From assembly GCA_023105745.1 (NCBI GenBank), contig JALGQZ010000004.1, positions 30,997,816-31,061,815 of the forward strand: a stretch of 64,000 bases of DNA, written 5' to 3'. The position numbers and the translations under genes are program-made. Under the pieces are notes generated by a model that worked only from the letters and a program-made list of their open reading frames with translations, ran no database searches and was not told the DNA's origin. Of this stretch, positions 28,076-39,250 are shown in pieces (the first letter of the stretch is position 1; each line of letters opens with the position of its first letter). Source of the DNA: Austropuccinia psidii (Eukaryota; Basidiomycota; Pucciniomycetes; Pucciniales; Sphaerophragmiaceae).

Positions 28076-29510
28076 TGTCAGCCTGTGACTCAAAACCAGA
28101 GCACAAGCAGGAAAGCCAAATAACATAAATCAATGGTATAGCCAAGATACCACCAAAAAATGGAGCTGAGCCAAATCAGCACAAAAGGTATCAAAAGAAA
28201 GAGGAAACTAACCCTTTTACAAATATACAAGTTCCATAATCATAGGAAAAAGAATAACAAAGTTATTTCTCCCAAAGTTGTTGCTGAGCATAAACCTTAA
28301 TTTTCACCTCTCATCTGAGATACAGAGGAAGAGGCTTAACCCCATAAAATGGGTATTCAAAATGAAGCTCTACCTCAGGGCTACCCAATGGCACTACCCA
28401 GACAGAGCTAACACCAGTATTACAGAAGTTATGACCAAATTCAGGCCAAATAAGGGTGAACAAAATATTCACCTCTCATCTAACTTCCACAGCTTTAACG
28501 TGGAATACCTAAAGTGGGGTCTTTTTGAAAAGAGAACAATCAGGGCTATCTGATGGGCTATTCATTTTCCCATATCTCATCTAGAACAAACAATATGGAG
28601 CAAACAAGCTCAATACAGTTTCTGGATAGATCCTAAATGTGTATAAGGAAACTTGTACATGGCATCAATTTGCCATATTTAATGGTAACTATACTAAATG
28701 AGGAACCATTGTGTATAGCACATGTAGGGCTACTCAATGAACCAACTTTGAGGTTGATATCTCAAAAACTGACAAAGCTATGGCAGTTCTAAGCTCAAAA
28801 TACCACAGTTTGGCCAATACAGCCTTATAGTGGGATAATATCCCATAACCATGATTATGAGGTGTCAAACAGATGAAGAAGCATGTTTATACTTAAAGGC
28901 CTCATAGTTCATTCAATAATGGGGTCCCATACAGATTCTGCACAGCATTCTACGCGTAATACACGTCAGAATTAGGCTATGTGGTCCCCAGATGAAAATG
29001 TTTACCATGTATTGGTGAAAACTGCCCAGATGTGGTTTCAAAACCACATCTGAGCCCAATAAAGGCTATAAAGGCTTTGTGAAAACCACAAGCCAGTGAT
29101 TGGGAATGAAAAATTTTCACTTCCTCTATGTGGAAAGGTCTAGAAGCCTTTTCACCCCATTTTAGGATAAAAAGGGGCCTTTTCACAGCCAGAAAATGTT
29201 TCCTCATCCTGATCTTGAATTCCTACGTAGTACAACTGTCAAAAACAGTTATACTCTTGGAAAATAAACAGGTTATAGCTTAAAATCAAGTATTGTAGTT
29301 TTGATTATAGTAATCTAACTGGTAAGACTGCACCCAGGGCTTTCAGAAGTGCTCACCACCACTATACTATTATATTAAAGCCCTTAATATCTTAATTTAA
29401 CTATTTATTATAATAAATCAAACTCTTTATAAAACCATTTTATCCTTGTCACAGTCATAGTTAAAGTTTTAATTACTATTATACACCTTTATCATAGACT
29501 CAGCCTGACA
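28076..29510 (+). repeat. Left LTR of the Ty3/gypsy element (1,435 bp)
   Basis: Starts TGTCAGCCTGTGACTC directly after a purine tract and ends CAGCCTGACA, giving TG...CA ends with a 5-bp terminal inversion (TGTCA/TGACA). It aligns along its length with 36250-37671. Regulatory-looking elements inside: a 12-bp inverted repeat at 29027-29052, AATAAA at 29058-29063 and TATAAAG at 29067-29073. Confidence 0.9.
29027..29052 (+). promoter_or_regulatory. Conserved LTR hairpin next to polyA-signal and TATA motifs
   Basis: CAGATGTGGTTT and its exact complement AAACCACATCTG are separated by two bases. The same hairpin occurs in the other LTR copies at 26366-26391, 27690-27715 (loop changed, 11-bp stems kept) and 37188-37213 (one substitution). 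AATAAA follows six bases later and TATAAAG shortly after. A role in transcript end formation or start selection is inferred from position only. Confidence 0.6.
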
Positions 29511-30106
29511 TTTTGGGGGCCTGGCCATGTCTTTCTTTACTTTTGGACCTTAAAAGTGAGTTTTTTCTTATTTCCTTTATTCTAACAATGTTTTTTTATC
29601 TTTTTTTAGGCACAAATATGTAAAAAATATATAAAACCATATCTTATATATATATTTTAATGGTATATGTTATATACCACTGTCTTTTATCTGTTTTAAT
29701 TATTCTGTTTCATGGTTGATTATCATTTAATCACCACAAAAACCTTATTTTTGGTGTGTTTTACATATAAAAACAGTTCAAAGCCACTAATAAAAGTTCT
29801 TTTTTTAATTAAAAAGGACTCCTCTTACTGTCAAACCAACAGTTGAGGCATGGTTGGGTGTATTGTTAATATCAATTACCCATTACATAACCACCTTTAA
29901 GATTACACTTGCTAATTACAAGTCAATCTGGGAGATACTGGTGTACAAACTGTATTTCTGATGTGTAATTGTTAATTCAATTACACTGTCATTCTACAGG
30001 GGAATATTGTAGTGATATAAAAGCCCAGAGGCCGTTCTTAGATGTTCAAACAGAATATTAAGAAATCTTAACTGACATTAAGCCCTCTTTTCCTGTTTTA
30101 TTTCAG
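29511..30106 (+). other. 5' leader of the Ty3/gypsy element
   Basis: About 0.6 kb between the left LTR and the first coding-like tract. A TGGGGGCC stretch from 29514 sits where a tRNA primer-binding site is expected, but I cannot match it to a tRNA. A polypyrimidine run ending TTTATTTCAG near 30106 resembles a 3' splice site immediately before the first coding tract. No gene seen. Confidence 0.45.
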
Positions 30107-31175
30107 TGGAAGAAAACTACATTACACTAGAGACCCAGTCACAGGCCAACACACCAGTGACACCCTCAGAACCAGAGGGCAGCAAGGGAAAAGGAAAGAG
30201 GCACAGTGAAGGCCTCATAACAGCCAAAAGGTGGACACCCATTGCCACTTAGAGGAATAGAAAACCACCAAACTCTGCTTCAATACAAGGTAAACCAACC
30301 TTAACAACTTGTACAGGGATGATTACCATAATTAACCCAGCTGTAACCTCTAAAGGAAAATTGCCAAAAACAGCAGACAACAAATTTGTAAAAGGCACAG
30401 TAAAAGGTAAATACCCTAAGAAAATAAAGTTTTTGACTGCTTGCAAACACTGATATGTCACCTGTACACCTCAGAGACCTTGGTTTCTAAAGTAACCAGC
30501 CAGAGGACAGAGAAGGCTTGTACAGAACCAGAAGACCTGGAAGAGGACACCTTGGACACAGTGGTGGATGGCAAGACACTGAGGGAAATCATACCCACTC
30601 TGCCATTCACTTTCCAATTCATCAGGAACCACAAACCAGAGTACTGGAAAGATATGGATCAAGTTCTTCAGCTCCACCAACTCCTCAAAGATTTATTCCA
30701 ATGGAGCATGGAAAACAATAGGTTCAACCTGGAATCCCACTGGGCAGAACTTGGAGAAAGTTGCTAGAAGATATGTCTCAAAGAGATAGACTTCAGAGAC
30801 CTTATGGTAATCACAAAAGGTTGGAATCCCACCAGGCAGTTCAGACTCTTGGAGGTGAGAGAAAAAAGGATAAGGGAGAATCAAGCCACTATCCAAGCTA
30901 TAGAAGAACAGCTGACCCAGACAGGGCATACTCAGATTCCTTCAGCATCACAAGGAGCAGGCCAAATTAGCTCTCAAGTGGCTTCACACCATTCAGAAAC
31001 CAACAGATCAGTGGGCAAGAGTCACCATTATTCCCAATCCCAGGAAGTTTCCAGGAGAAGACAAGGAGCCAAGGGCAAAAACAAGACCACCTTCAGCCAA
31101 AGGAAGAGAGAGTCAGACCCAATGATCCAGAAGCTGTTGGATTTGGTGAAAGAAGTGCACAATAACCAGAAGTAG
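30107..31175 (+). pseudogene. Gag-type first ORF of the Ty3/gypsy element, disrupted
   Basis: Coding-like text starts right after the CAG at 30104-30106 with a Thr/Pro/Lys-rich segment, and is broken by stops near 30249 and a frame change before 30441. From 30441 one frame runs to the TAG at 30765 and continues in the same frame to 31175. It holds an acidic part (EDLEEDTLDTVVDGKTLREI), a charged helical stretch (REKRIRENQATIQAIEEQL) and a basic tail (RRRQGAKGKNKT). I recognise this as the upstream ORF of a rust Ty3-type element, probably a structural Gag-like product. At least one premature stop and one frameshift make it non-functional. Confidence 0.6.
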
Positions 31176-31293
31176 TTGTACATAACTTTATAATCAGTAG
31201 TTCCATTAATAGAAATAGTACACCCCCACTCAGATTGAACATAATTTTGTCATACCTAAGAGTAACTTAAACAGTGATGAACTGTGGTTACAA

Positions 31294-32526
31294 ATGTCCA
31301 AATATGCTGAGAAAACTCAAAAGCAGTTTGCAGAACTTGAAGCAAGCCATGAGAGGATGAAAAAATTGACAGCCTCCATGGACAGAATTGTTAAAACCCT
31401 TCAAGAAGGACATGCTCAATTGAGCAAAGCCTCTGAAGAAACAAACAAAAGACTGAATCTAGTATTTGAAGTATAAAACCACAGAAAAAGGGACAGGGAT
31501 TGTCTGGATCAAGACATAAACAAACTGTTTAATGTATACCATAACATCAAGACCCAACCACAAGGAAATGTTATGGATAATCCATATCACCAAGATGACA
31601 TCAAACCAGATGCCATGTGCATGAATAAGGAAGGATCTCCATAACAATACTAGGATGGAGATAATATGTCTTATTTAGAGAAGGAAGCCTTGAAACAGCT
31701 TCTTGAGGCCTCAAGCTGGCCCAAATTTTCTGGAACAGGAGAATATTATCATATGGAACTCATAGATTATATTGATAGACTCTTCACTGATGTACTAAGA
31801 ATACCAGACTACTGGATCACTGCTAGACTTAATACAGCATTCAAAGGACATGCTAGTATCTGGTACACAGAAATGAAATAAATCCATGGAAGAAGAAACT
31901 GGCCATGGTAAAAGAGTCAAATCATCCAAAATGACAGAAATGGTACTTGGATATGGCAAAAGACCATGTTGTTTCAAAATGACAAGTATTCAGTGGACAA
32001 AGATCCATATGAATGATGTCTTAGACAGTCTAAAAGACTTAAAGCCATTGATTGTCAAATGAAAATTCAGATGAGGAATCACAAACTCCTGACACAAATG
32101 CCAGAGGAGCTAGAGCATGCAGTGAAATGCAGATGAAACCAAAATTTCACTCTAGATGACATTGCAAATATCTTACAAGATGTAAGGAAAAGAAATAATA
32201 TAGGTAAATACACCCCATATGAAAGCAGTGGTTTCAAAGATAATCAACCTTTCAGGGTGGAGTTTAAAGACAAGCCCAGGGAAAGGGTGGAAGAAGTGAC
32301 CAAGAAGAAATTTTTTTGTCACAATTTTGGTTCAACAGACCACTATTTCAACAACTGTTCAAAGGAAAAGAAAAAAGTCTATGCCATTGAGAAAGTCCCA
32401 GAGGAGGAATCCCCAACAGAGGATTCTGAATCAGACTCTAAGGGAGATGCCATCCGAGAACAATCAGATGAAGAGAAAGACCCAAGAGAAGAATTTCTAG
32501 TGGAATACCAAGAGGAACCCCACTAG
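31294..32526 (+). pseudogene. Gag with coiled coil and degenerate zinc knuckle, disrupted
   Basis: 31294-31476 encodes a predicted coiled-coil start (AELEASHERMKKL). A frame change near 31470 and stops near 31878 and 32133 separate it from the later parts. 31666-31881 carries the capsid-like segment (SSWPKFSGTGEYYHMELIDY). 32257-32526 holds the nucleocapsid and an acidic tail. The zinc knuckle should read CX2CX4HX4C. Here Cys (32317), His (32341) and the last Cys (32356) are present, but the second Cys is Phe (TTT, 32326-32328). Gag would package the element's RNA; this copy cannot make an intact one. Confidence 0.75.
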
Positions 32527-32543
32527 AAATCCAGGAGATACAG

Positions 32544-33407
32544 GTGGAAGCAGGAATGCCACAAGGCACCACCAATAAAAACTTGTGCAAACATACACAG
32601 GATGCACAAACATTCCTGGTAACACTGACCAAACGAATGGCAGACATACATGGGACAGCCACAAAAATGACTGTTTGCATTGACAATGCTCAACAACCAT
32701 TGATCATTGACAGTGGGGCACACTGCTCCATAGTGGCCAGAAATTATCTGGAAAACCACTTCCCAAATTGGGAAAACAAGCTCTTACCAACCAAGGCAAA
32801 GAACTTCAAAAGTGCTTCAGGGAAGATGACTTCCATTGGGACAATGATCAAAGAGATAATTATACCGCATAGGAAGGGTAATATCAGACTCAACCTAGAG
32901 TTTGTAGTGCTTGATGAGGCCCACATCCAAGGGCTCTTACTGGGAACAGATTACCAGAGGATGTATGGTATTGATACTTACAATAGTAAAAACAGGCACA
33001 TGGCCATTGGCACAAACAAGGAAAAGAAATTTTCACTTGATATATACCAAATATCTGGCCAGGATCCACTGGAAGAACTAGTGAATGAATTCAGAGAGGG
33101 AAAGTTTAGCACTACCCTCACCAGTAAACAGAAACTAAGTTTACTGAAGATTCTGAGAAAGAACAGACCATCATTTGCCATTGGTGAAGAACCCCTAGGC
33201 AAAATTAGAGGCCATAATATAGAACTATACCTGGATGTGGAAAGACCTTATCCACCCATGCTCAGGAGACCTCCATACCAAGAAAGTCTGGAAACCAGGA
33301 AGGAAATTGAAAAACATATCAATGAGCTCCTGGACATGGATTTCATCAGAAAGATTGGACACAATGAAATAGTGGAAATTACTACTGGGAAGATTTCAGA
33401 GCTCTGA
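32544..33407 (+). pseudogene. Pol: aspartic protease and start of reverse transcriptase
   Basis: A 287-codon open frame. The retropepsin active site DSGA is at 32709-32720 and the family's second conserved block GLLLGTDY lies about 70 residues later. After a linker, the N-terminal reverse transcriptase segment begins (ELYLDVERPYPPMLRRPPY, then EIEKHINELLDMDFIRKI). The frame ends abruptly where RT sequence should continue. A deletion of roughly 45 bp around 33380 removed the block before the expected GDFRALN segment and shifted the frame. The protease looks intact as a domain; the polyprotein is not. Confidence 0.85.
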
Positions 33408-33721
33408 ATAAATACACAAAAGCTGACAGGTACCCTATACCTAGGATACCTCATGCCTTAGACAAACTGAAGAAAGACAAATACATAACCAAAATGGATT
33501 GTATGAAAGGCTTTCACCAGAATGGAGTTGAACCAAGCTCCACGAAATTACGCAGAATCATATGCCATATGGGCATATATGAGTACACCAGGATGCCATT
33601 TGGAATCAAAAATGCACCAGCCCACTTCCAAAGGATGATGGATACAATATTTCAAGATGAAATATTGGAAGGCTGGATGGTAGTGTATATTGATGACATA
33701 ATTATATACTTAGAGACATAG
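33408..33721 (+). pseudogene. Pol: reverse transcriptase core fragment
   Basis: Continues the RT domain after the deletion and frameshift: YPIPRIPH, then KMDCMKGFHQ (catalytic Asp region), MPFGIKNAPAHFQRMMD and the active-site motif YIDD at 33686-33697. A TAG at 33719 ends the frame. The RT thumb and connection text resumes in shifted frames up to about 34000. This is the RNA-dependent DNA polymerase module, non-functional here. Confidence 0.88.
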
Positions 33722-34082
33722 GAACACCATGCGCAATACATAGACAGAGTCCTCAGTAAATGCACACCCATCAATCTGAAAATTTCACTCAAAAAGTGCA
33801 ATTTTGGCCAACAAGAGCTACTAGCTCTTTGACATAAAGTCTCTTAGTGTGGCAATTGACCAGAATAAAGTAACAGTAGTACTGCAAAAGCCAGTACCAA
33901 GAAACATCAAAGGGATGAAATATTTCCTTGGGCTTGCTAGCTACTATAGAAACCACATCAAAATTATTGCCCAAATAACTAGTAGTCTGTACAAGGTATG
34001 TTAAAAAGATGTAGTTTTTGAAGTTACCAAGGAAAGGAGGGATGCATATGAGAGGATCAAACATGAACTCACAAATGCACCT

Positions 34083-34361
34083 GTGCTCATCTTACCTGAC
34101 TTTAAAATACCGTTAAAGTTATATATAGATGCAGCATGTAGCCAAGGCTTAGGATCAGCCCTTCACCAGAGACAATTTGTGGATGGTGAACCAAGGGAGG
34201 GAGTAATTTGTTACATCTCTAGGCAACTGAAATATTCAGAAGCCAGGTATGGGGGCACTCAGACTGAATGTCTATGCTTAGTCTGGGCTCTGGAGAAACT
34301 CCATTACTATTTGGAGGGTGCAGTATTTGAAGTATTTACTAAACATGAAGACTACCAATAG
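34083..34361 (+). pseudogene. Pol: RNase H fragment
   Basis: ILPDFKIPLKLYIDAACSQG with the first RNase H Asp, followed by ICYISRQLKYSEARYG and [19 protein letters not shown], the pattern of the RNase H domain in Ty3 polyproteins. A small deletion near 34342 truncates the second half of the fold and the frame ends at 34361. Remnants (SHTNADG) are still readable near 34440 in another frame. Confidence 0.82.
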
Positions 34362-34522
34362 ACACATGTTGAGGTGGCAAATAGGCATCCAAGAGTATAG
34401 AGGGAACATGACCATCATATATCAGAAGGTGAAAGTCATACCAATGCAGATGGCCACTGGATAATGTCAAAAGCAACCCAGCTTATGACCCTGAAGTAGC
34501 AGCCAAGATCCCTATCCATTTC

Positions 34523-35930
34523 ATGGAAATAGATAGGAAGAAAAAATTTAGATTTTCTGAATGGGCACCAGAAAGTGGTACCCCAGACAGTGGAAACACT
34601 GATTCAGGAGGAACCAAAACTCCCATATTGGGAATAAGCTCCTCAGAGCTGCATAATGAATTCTTCAATGCAGTGATGGAGACATATGCCAAACACAAAC
34701 AGTGTGGCATATTGTTGCAACTCCTTCAACAAAAGTACAGGAGCCCAGAACTGGAATCCCAGTTAGAGGAACCCTGGTTGAGGGACTACAAGGACAACAA
34801 ATCTTTCCAGATAGATAGCCTTCTCTACCATAGAGAGAAGCACACTAGTGCACTCACCATAGTAGACAGGGATCATATATACTTGATCCTACAAGAATGT
34901 CATGACTGCCCCTATATGGGACACATGAGTGAAGACAGAACCAAGGAGAGGGTAGCAAGCACAGCTTGGTGGCTCAAATGGGAACAAGAGTTGAGTGAAT
35001 ACATCAACACTTGTGAAAGATTCCAAAAGGCAAATAGAAAACATGGGAAGAAGTATGGGTTACTTCAACACATAGAAGAACCCAAGCACCCATGGGAAAC
35101 CATCAACATGGACTGGGTTACAGGACTTGTCCCAGGAGGCAGTGAAAACTTAAATGCTTGCTTGATCATAGTCAATAGGCTCAGCAGGAGTATGAGGTGC
35201 CTATCATTCCACAAGGAGGACACAGCCATGGATACTTCTCTGTTATTTTGGAACAACATAATATCTACCTGTTGAGTCCCAAAAATAATTATTAGTGATA
35301 GGGACGCAAAGTTCATATCTGAATTTTGGACAAACTTGTATGACATGCTTGGAACCAAGCTTGCATTTTCCACAGCTTACCATCCAAAAACGGATGGATT
35401 AGCTGAAAGGATGATCCAGAAAATGGAGGACATCCTTAGAAGATCCTGCGCCTATGGCATGGAATAAAAGGACCAATAAGGATACACCCATGACTGGGTG
35501 ATCCTTTTACTAGCTGTCCATCTGGCTTATAATACAAGTCAGAACTCTACCACAGGAAAACACCTGCACTGGTAGAGAAAGGGTGGAATCCCCTATTGCC
35601 TGTGGCTCACTTGAAGAAAAATCCTCTGACCATCCACCCCACAGCCAAAGATTTCCATGAAATGTGGAAGAGGGCTTGGGACACAGCTGCCGAATAAATA
35701 GCTGAGGCAAAAGAATATAATAAGCCAAGGTGGGACAAATCACACACGGAACCTGACTTTAAAGAAGGGGACCAAGTGTTAGTGTCTACACTGAACTTTA
35801 ATAATCTCAAAGGACCTAAGAAAATGAAAGACTAATTTGTAGGGCCCTTCACTATCATTAAATTGATAGGGAAAAATGCAGTGGAAATCAGACTCACAGA
35901 ATAATTTTCAAGGAAACACCCAGTCTTTCC
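34523..35930 (+). pseudogene. Pol: integrase, interrupted by stops
   Basis: The frame is open from 34523 to the TGA at 35273. The HHCC zinc-binding part has HDCPYMGH and then a C-E-R-F segment where the last Cys of CXXC is Phe (TTC, 35021-35023). The catalytic core begins with NMDWVTG (first Asp at 35111). Reading straight through the TGA gives SDRDAKF (second Asp near 35297-35305) and GLAERM (Glu at 35405), so the DDE core was interrupted by a nonsense change. Further stops follow near 35465, and frames are broken to about 35930. A family-typical C-terminal segment, NLKGPKKM, is still readable near 35805. Confidence 0.82.
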
Positions 35931-35931
35931 A

Positions 35932-36225
35932 GTGAGCTTGGTAAAGCCATACTTCCAGACAGAGGAGGATAAATTCCCCTCCAGGAAGAAGGTCCCCACA
36001 CCACCAGAAATAGTAGAAGTGGAGTATCCCCCTGGACCAGTGAAGAAATTCATCAAGGCCAGGAAGATCATACTTAATGGTAAGGATCAGAGACAGTACT
36101 TAGTCAGATTCATGAACCAGACAGCTGACAAAGACAAGGGGTTGGCAGAAGATGCCATACCAGATGGGAACCTTCATCTAAGGAGATTCAGAGCCTCTAG
36201 GAGGACTGAACAGTGTCATCAGTGA
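35932..36225 (+). pseudogene. Pol: C-terminal chromodomain
   Basis: A 97-codon frame ending pol. SLVKPYFQTEEDKFPSRKK leads into a chromodomain-like segment: VKKFIKARKIILNGKDQRQY, then LVRF, then an acidic helix LAEDAIP. Chromodomains steer integration of chromoviruses toward marked chromatin. The Trp before LAEDAIP, retained in units A and B, is Gly here (GGG). Only the module survives, since the upstream pol is broken. Confidence 0.75.
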
Positions 36226-36249
36226 TGAGCCTTTTTCAGATAGAGGGTA

Positions 36250-37671
36250 TGTCAGCCCGTGACTCAAAACCAGAGCACAAGAATGAAAGCCAAATAGCAT
36301 AAATCAATGGTATAGCCAAGATACCACCAAAGGATGGAGCTGAGCCAAATCATCTCAAGAGGTATCAAAAGAAAGAGGAAACTCACCCTTTTAAAAATAT
36401 ACAAGTTCCATCATCATAGGAAAAAGAATAACAAAGTTATTCCTTCCCAAAGTTGTTGCTGAGCATAAACCTTAATTTTTACCTCTCATCTGAAATACAG
36501 ATGAAGAGGCTTAACCCCATCACATTGGTATTCAAAATGAAGCTCTAAGTCAGTGCTACCCAAACTGAGCTAGCACCAGTATAACAGAAGTTATGACCAA
36601 AATCAGGCCAAATAAGGGTGAACAAAATATTCACCTCTCCTCTAACTTCTACAGTTTTAGCATGCGATACCTAAAGTGGATTTTTGTGGAAAGAGAAAAA
36701 TGGGGGCTATCTGATGGTGCCATCCATTTTCCCATATCCCATCTAGAGCAAAAGATATGGAGCAAATAAGCTCCATACAGTTTTTGGATAAATCATAAAT
36801 GTGTATAAGAAAATGTGTACATGGAATAACTTTGCCATATTTAATGATAACCATACTAAATGAGGAACCATTTTGTAAAGCACATGTAGGGCTACTCAAT
36901 GAACCAGCTTGAGCTTGATATCGCAAAAACTGAGAGATCTATGGCAGTTCTAAGCTCAAAATTTCACAGTTTGGCCAATACAGCCTTATAGTGGGATAAT
37001 TTCCCATAACCATGATTATGAGTTGTCAAACAGACAAAGAAGCATGTTTATACTTAAAGAACTCATAGTTCATTCAATAATGGGGTCCCATACAGGTTCT
37101 GTACATCATTCTACGCGTAATACACGTCAGAATTATGCTATGTGGTCCCCAGATGAAAGTTTTCATCCTGTATTGGTGAAAACTGCCCAGATGTGGTTTC
37201 AAAACCACATCCGAGCCCAATAAAAGCTATACAGGCTTTGTGAAAACCACAAGCCAGTAATTGGGAATAAAAAATTTTCACTTCCTCTATGTGGAAAGGT
37301 CTAAAAGCCTTTCTGCCCCATTTTAGAATAAAAAGGGGCCTTTTCACAGCCAGAAAAGGTTTCCTCATCCTGCTCTTGAATTCCTACATAGTACAACTGT
37401 CGAAAACAGCTATACTCCTGGAAGATAAACAGGTTATAACTTAAAATTAAGTATTGTAGTTCTTATCATAGTAATACAACGGGTAAGACTGCACCCAGGG
37501 CTTTCAGCAGCACTCACCACCACTATACTATTATAGTAAAGCCCTTAATATCTTAATTTAACCATTTATTATTATGAATCAAACTCTTTATAAAACTATT
37601 TTATCTGTGTCACAGTCATAGTTAAAGCTGTAATTACTATTATACACCTTTATCCTAGACTCAGCCTGAAA
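36250..37671 (+). repeat. Right LTR of the Ty3/gypsy element (1,422 bp)
   Basis: Follows the chromodomain frame and a purine tract. Begins TGTCAGCCCGTGACTC, ends CAGCCTGAAA, and aligns along its length with the left LTR with many substitutions and some indels, which suggests an old insertion. The hairpin is at 37188-37213, followed by AATAAA. Confidence 0.88.
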
Positions 37672-37699
37672 AGCAGTAGCTCTTTAGGTAAAATTTATA

Positions 37700-39250
37700 A
37701 TTCACCCTGTTTCAAGTATGAATGATTCTTGGAGGAACCTTAAATATCAAAGCTTGCTCTTGACATTTCTTCCCTTTCTGTGTCACCTTGTTCTTTATGA
37801 GAAGATGATGGTTTTCCAGATGAGATTATAACTTGGGTAGTTTTAGACATGGATTTGATTTCCCTTTCAGGAATCAATACTGATGATACTTCTTTCCCTT
37901 TTCCTTATATTTTTTCATTTGAATGGATTGGTGTGTGCTGGGGGTAGGGCTTTGTGAAGATAATATCTCAGAGGGGCATAATGGGACATAGAATTTCTGC
38001 ATTATCTTTTCTTTCATTCTTTCAAATGATCTCAACTCTTCAGCTGGCTCAAAGTTTGAAGTCTCATCTTCCATTACTTTGTTCTTTACTTTACCTTTTG
38101 GATATTTCTCTTGAAAGGTTTTCTGGGATTGCCATTTGGATACCTCATTCAAATGTCTTGGGGGCTCAAGGCTTATGAGTGGTGGAGATTAATACAGTGG
38201 TACCTTCTTTTGCTTTTTTTATATTGTTTTTTCCATTTTGACAGGCTCTTCTCTCATCCTTTTCCTTTTTGTCTGGGAATACCGTTTCTGATAACTTTCT
38301 TGCTGACTCAATTCGTCTTCCATGAACGGATTATTTTTTCTTTCAATTGCTTTTCCTTCCAGGAGAATTGCCAGGTATGTGGCTCCAAAATCCCTCAGAA
38401 GACCTGCAAGAAATGTGTACAAGACATCAATTTCTATGGGCCATATTCTATTCCAATAAGGAAGTTTTTGTAATATGGAATATCTTGCACCATTATCTTT
38501 CATAATATTCTTTTGTTGAGAAAGGTTTTAAACACAGTTCCATTTGTCTTGCCATGGAAGATTCTCTTAAAAGGACTTTGAAGGCCATGAGAGTGTATCA
38601 AAATCTCTAATATCCTTTTTTTGAAGGTTGCATTGACAAAAGAATATTTTTGGTGAATGAGATGCATAACCACCAATTTTACGCAGTGCAATTGTATCAC
38701 CAAGAAGGAGTAGGAGTGCAGCCTTAATTGGACAGCCATTTGGTTTTTTTAAGGTTTTGGGGTAGTGAATTACATTCCACAGTTCTTGAAGTTCTTCTAC
38801 TGAGACACTTTTGGAGCCTTTTTTGATCCCATGAGAATTCATCCAATCCAAATACAAGATTTCCCTCCTGTTGGGCAAATCTTTTCCCACTATAATCCTG
38901 ATGGGCTTTCCAAATTTCCTGATATGATAGCCATAAATTTGATTGAGAAAGACTAGGTGATGTTAATTGGTCTTCAAATGTTGGTGTTACTATCCTCAAT
39001 GCAATCCAGTCTTTCAAGCTCTTGTGGGTGAGTGTTTTGATTGGGATAAGATGGCCTTCATTCCAGTCTTTCTCATAAATAGGAGTTTTGCAAGCTTGAT
39101 AGAGTCCATAATTCTTCAACACTATTGTACACAATTTTGGGGTATCAGAGATATCATTTCTTGGGGGTTATTCAAAGGAGAAACTGCAGGTTCCAAGAGT
39201 GAAAAGGAACTGGGACAGAAAATCTTTTCTATCAAAGCTGGATTTATGAA
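37700..39250 (-). pseudogene. Tnp2-like (CACTA/EnSpm class) transposase relic
   Basis: Reading from 39240 leftward in successive frames: SLKDWIALRIVTPTFEDQL (39134-38724), then NGCPIKAALLLLLGDTIALR and KIGGYASHSPKIFFCQCN (38890-38567), then ARYSILQKLPYWNRIW and a FLAGLLRDF segment (38503-38219), then a Lys/Glu-rich tail (38152-37874). This order is typical of Tnp2-like transposases of basidiomycetes: a paired-Leu segment, the GD..A..K..G.ASHS..FC block, then the LPYW...LEG..L block. At least three frame changes separate the pieces. No terminal inverted repeats were found. Confidence 0.72.

Larger units (their letters stand above)
25432..37671 (+). mobile_element. Ty3/gypsy chromovirus insertion with tandemly expanded left end (composite)
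   Basis: The block reads: chimeric unit A (25432-26752), chimeric unit B (26753-28075), complete left LTR (28076-29510), internal region (29511-36249), right LTR (36250-37671). LTRs begin TGTCA and the left one ends TGACA; the right one has decayed to TGAAA. The five bases before unit A (25427-25431, AGCTG) and after the right LTR (37672-37676, AGCAG) match at four of five positions, as expected for one old target-site duplication around the entire block. The internal region encodes gag, protease, reverse transcriptase, RNase H, integrase and chromodomain in that order, the order of Ty3/gypsy chromoviruses. All pol modules except the chromodomain are interrupted, so this copy is not autonomous. 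Confidence 0.85.

Noticed and set aside
25432..37671. Intact, mobile Ty3/gypsy element
   Set aside because: Gag and pol carry several stops, deletions and frameshifts, the LTRs are clearly diverged and the right LTR end is mutated.
25432..37671. RIP-type mutation as the cause of CpG scarcity
   Set aside because: The variants I could compare point to CpG-specific transitions (minisatellite units) and general decay. I saw no clear CpA-to-TpA excess by eye, and RIP is not expected in rusts.
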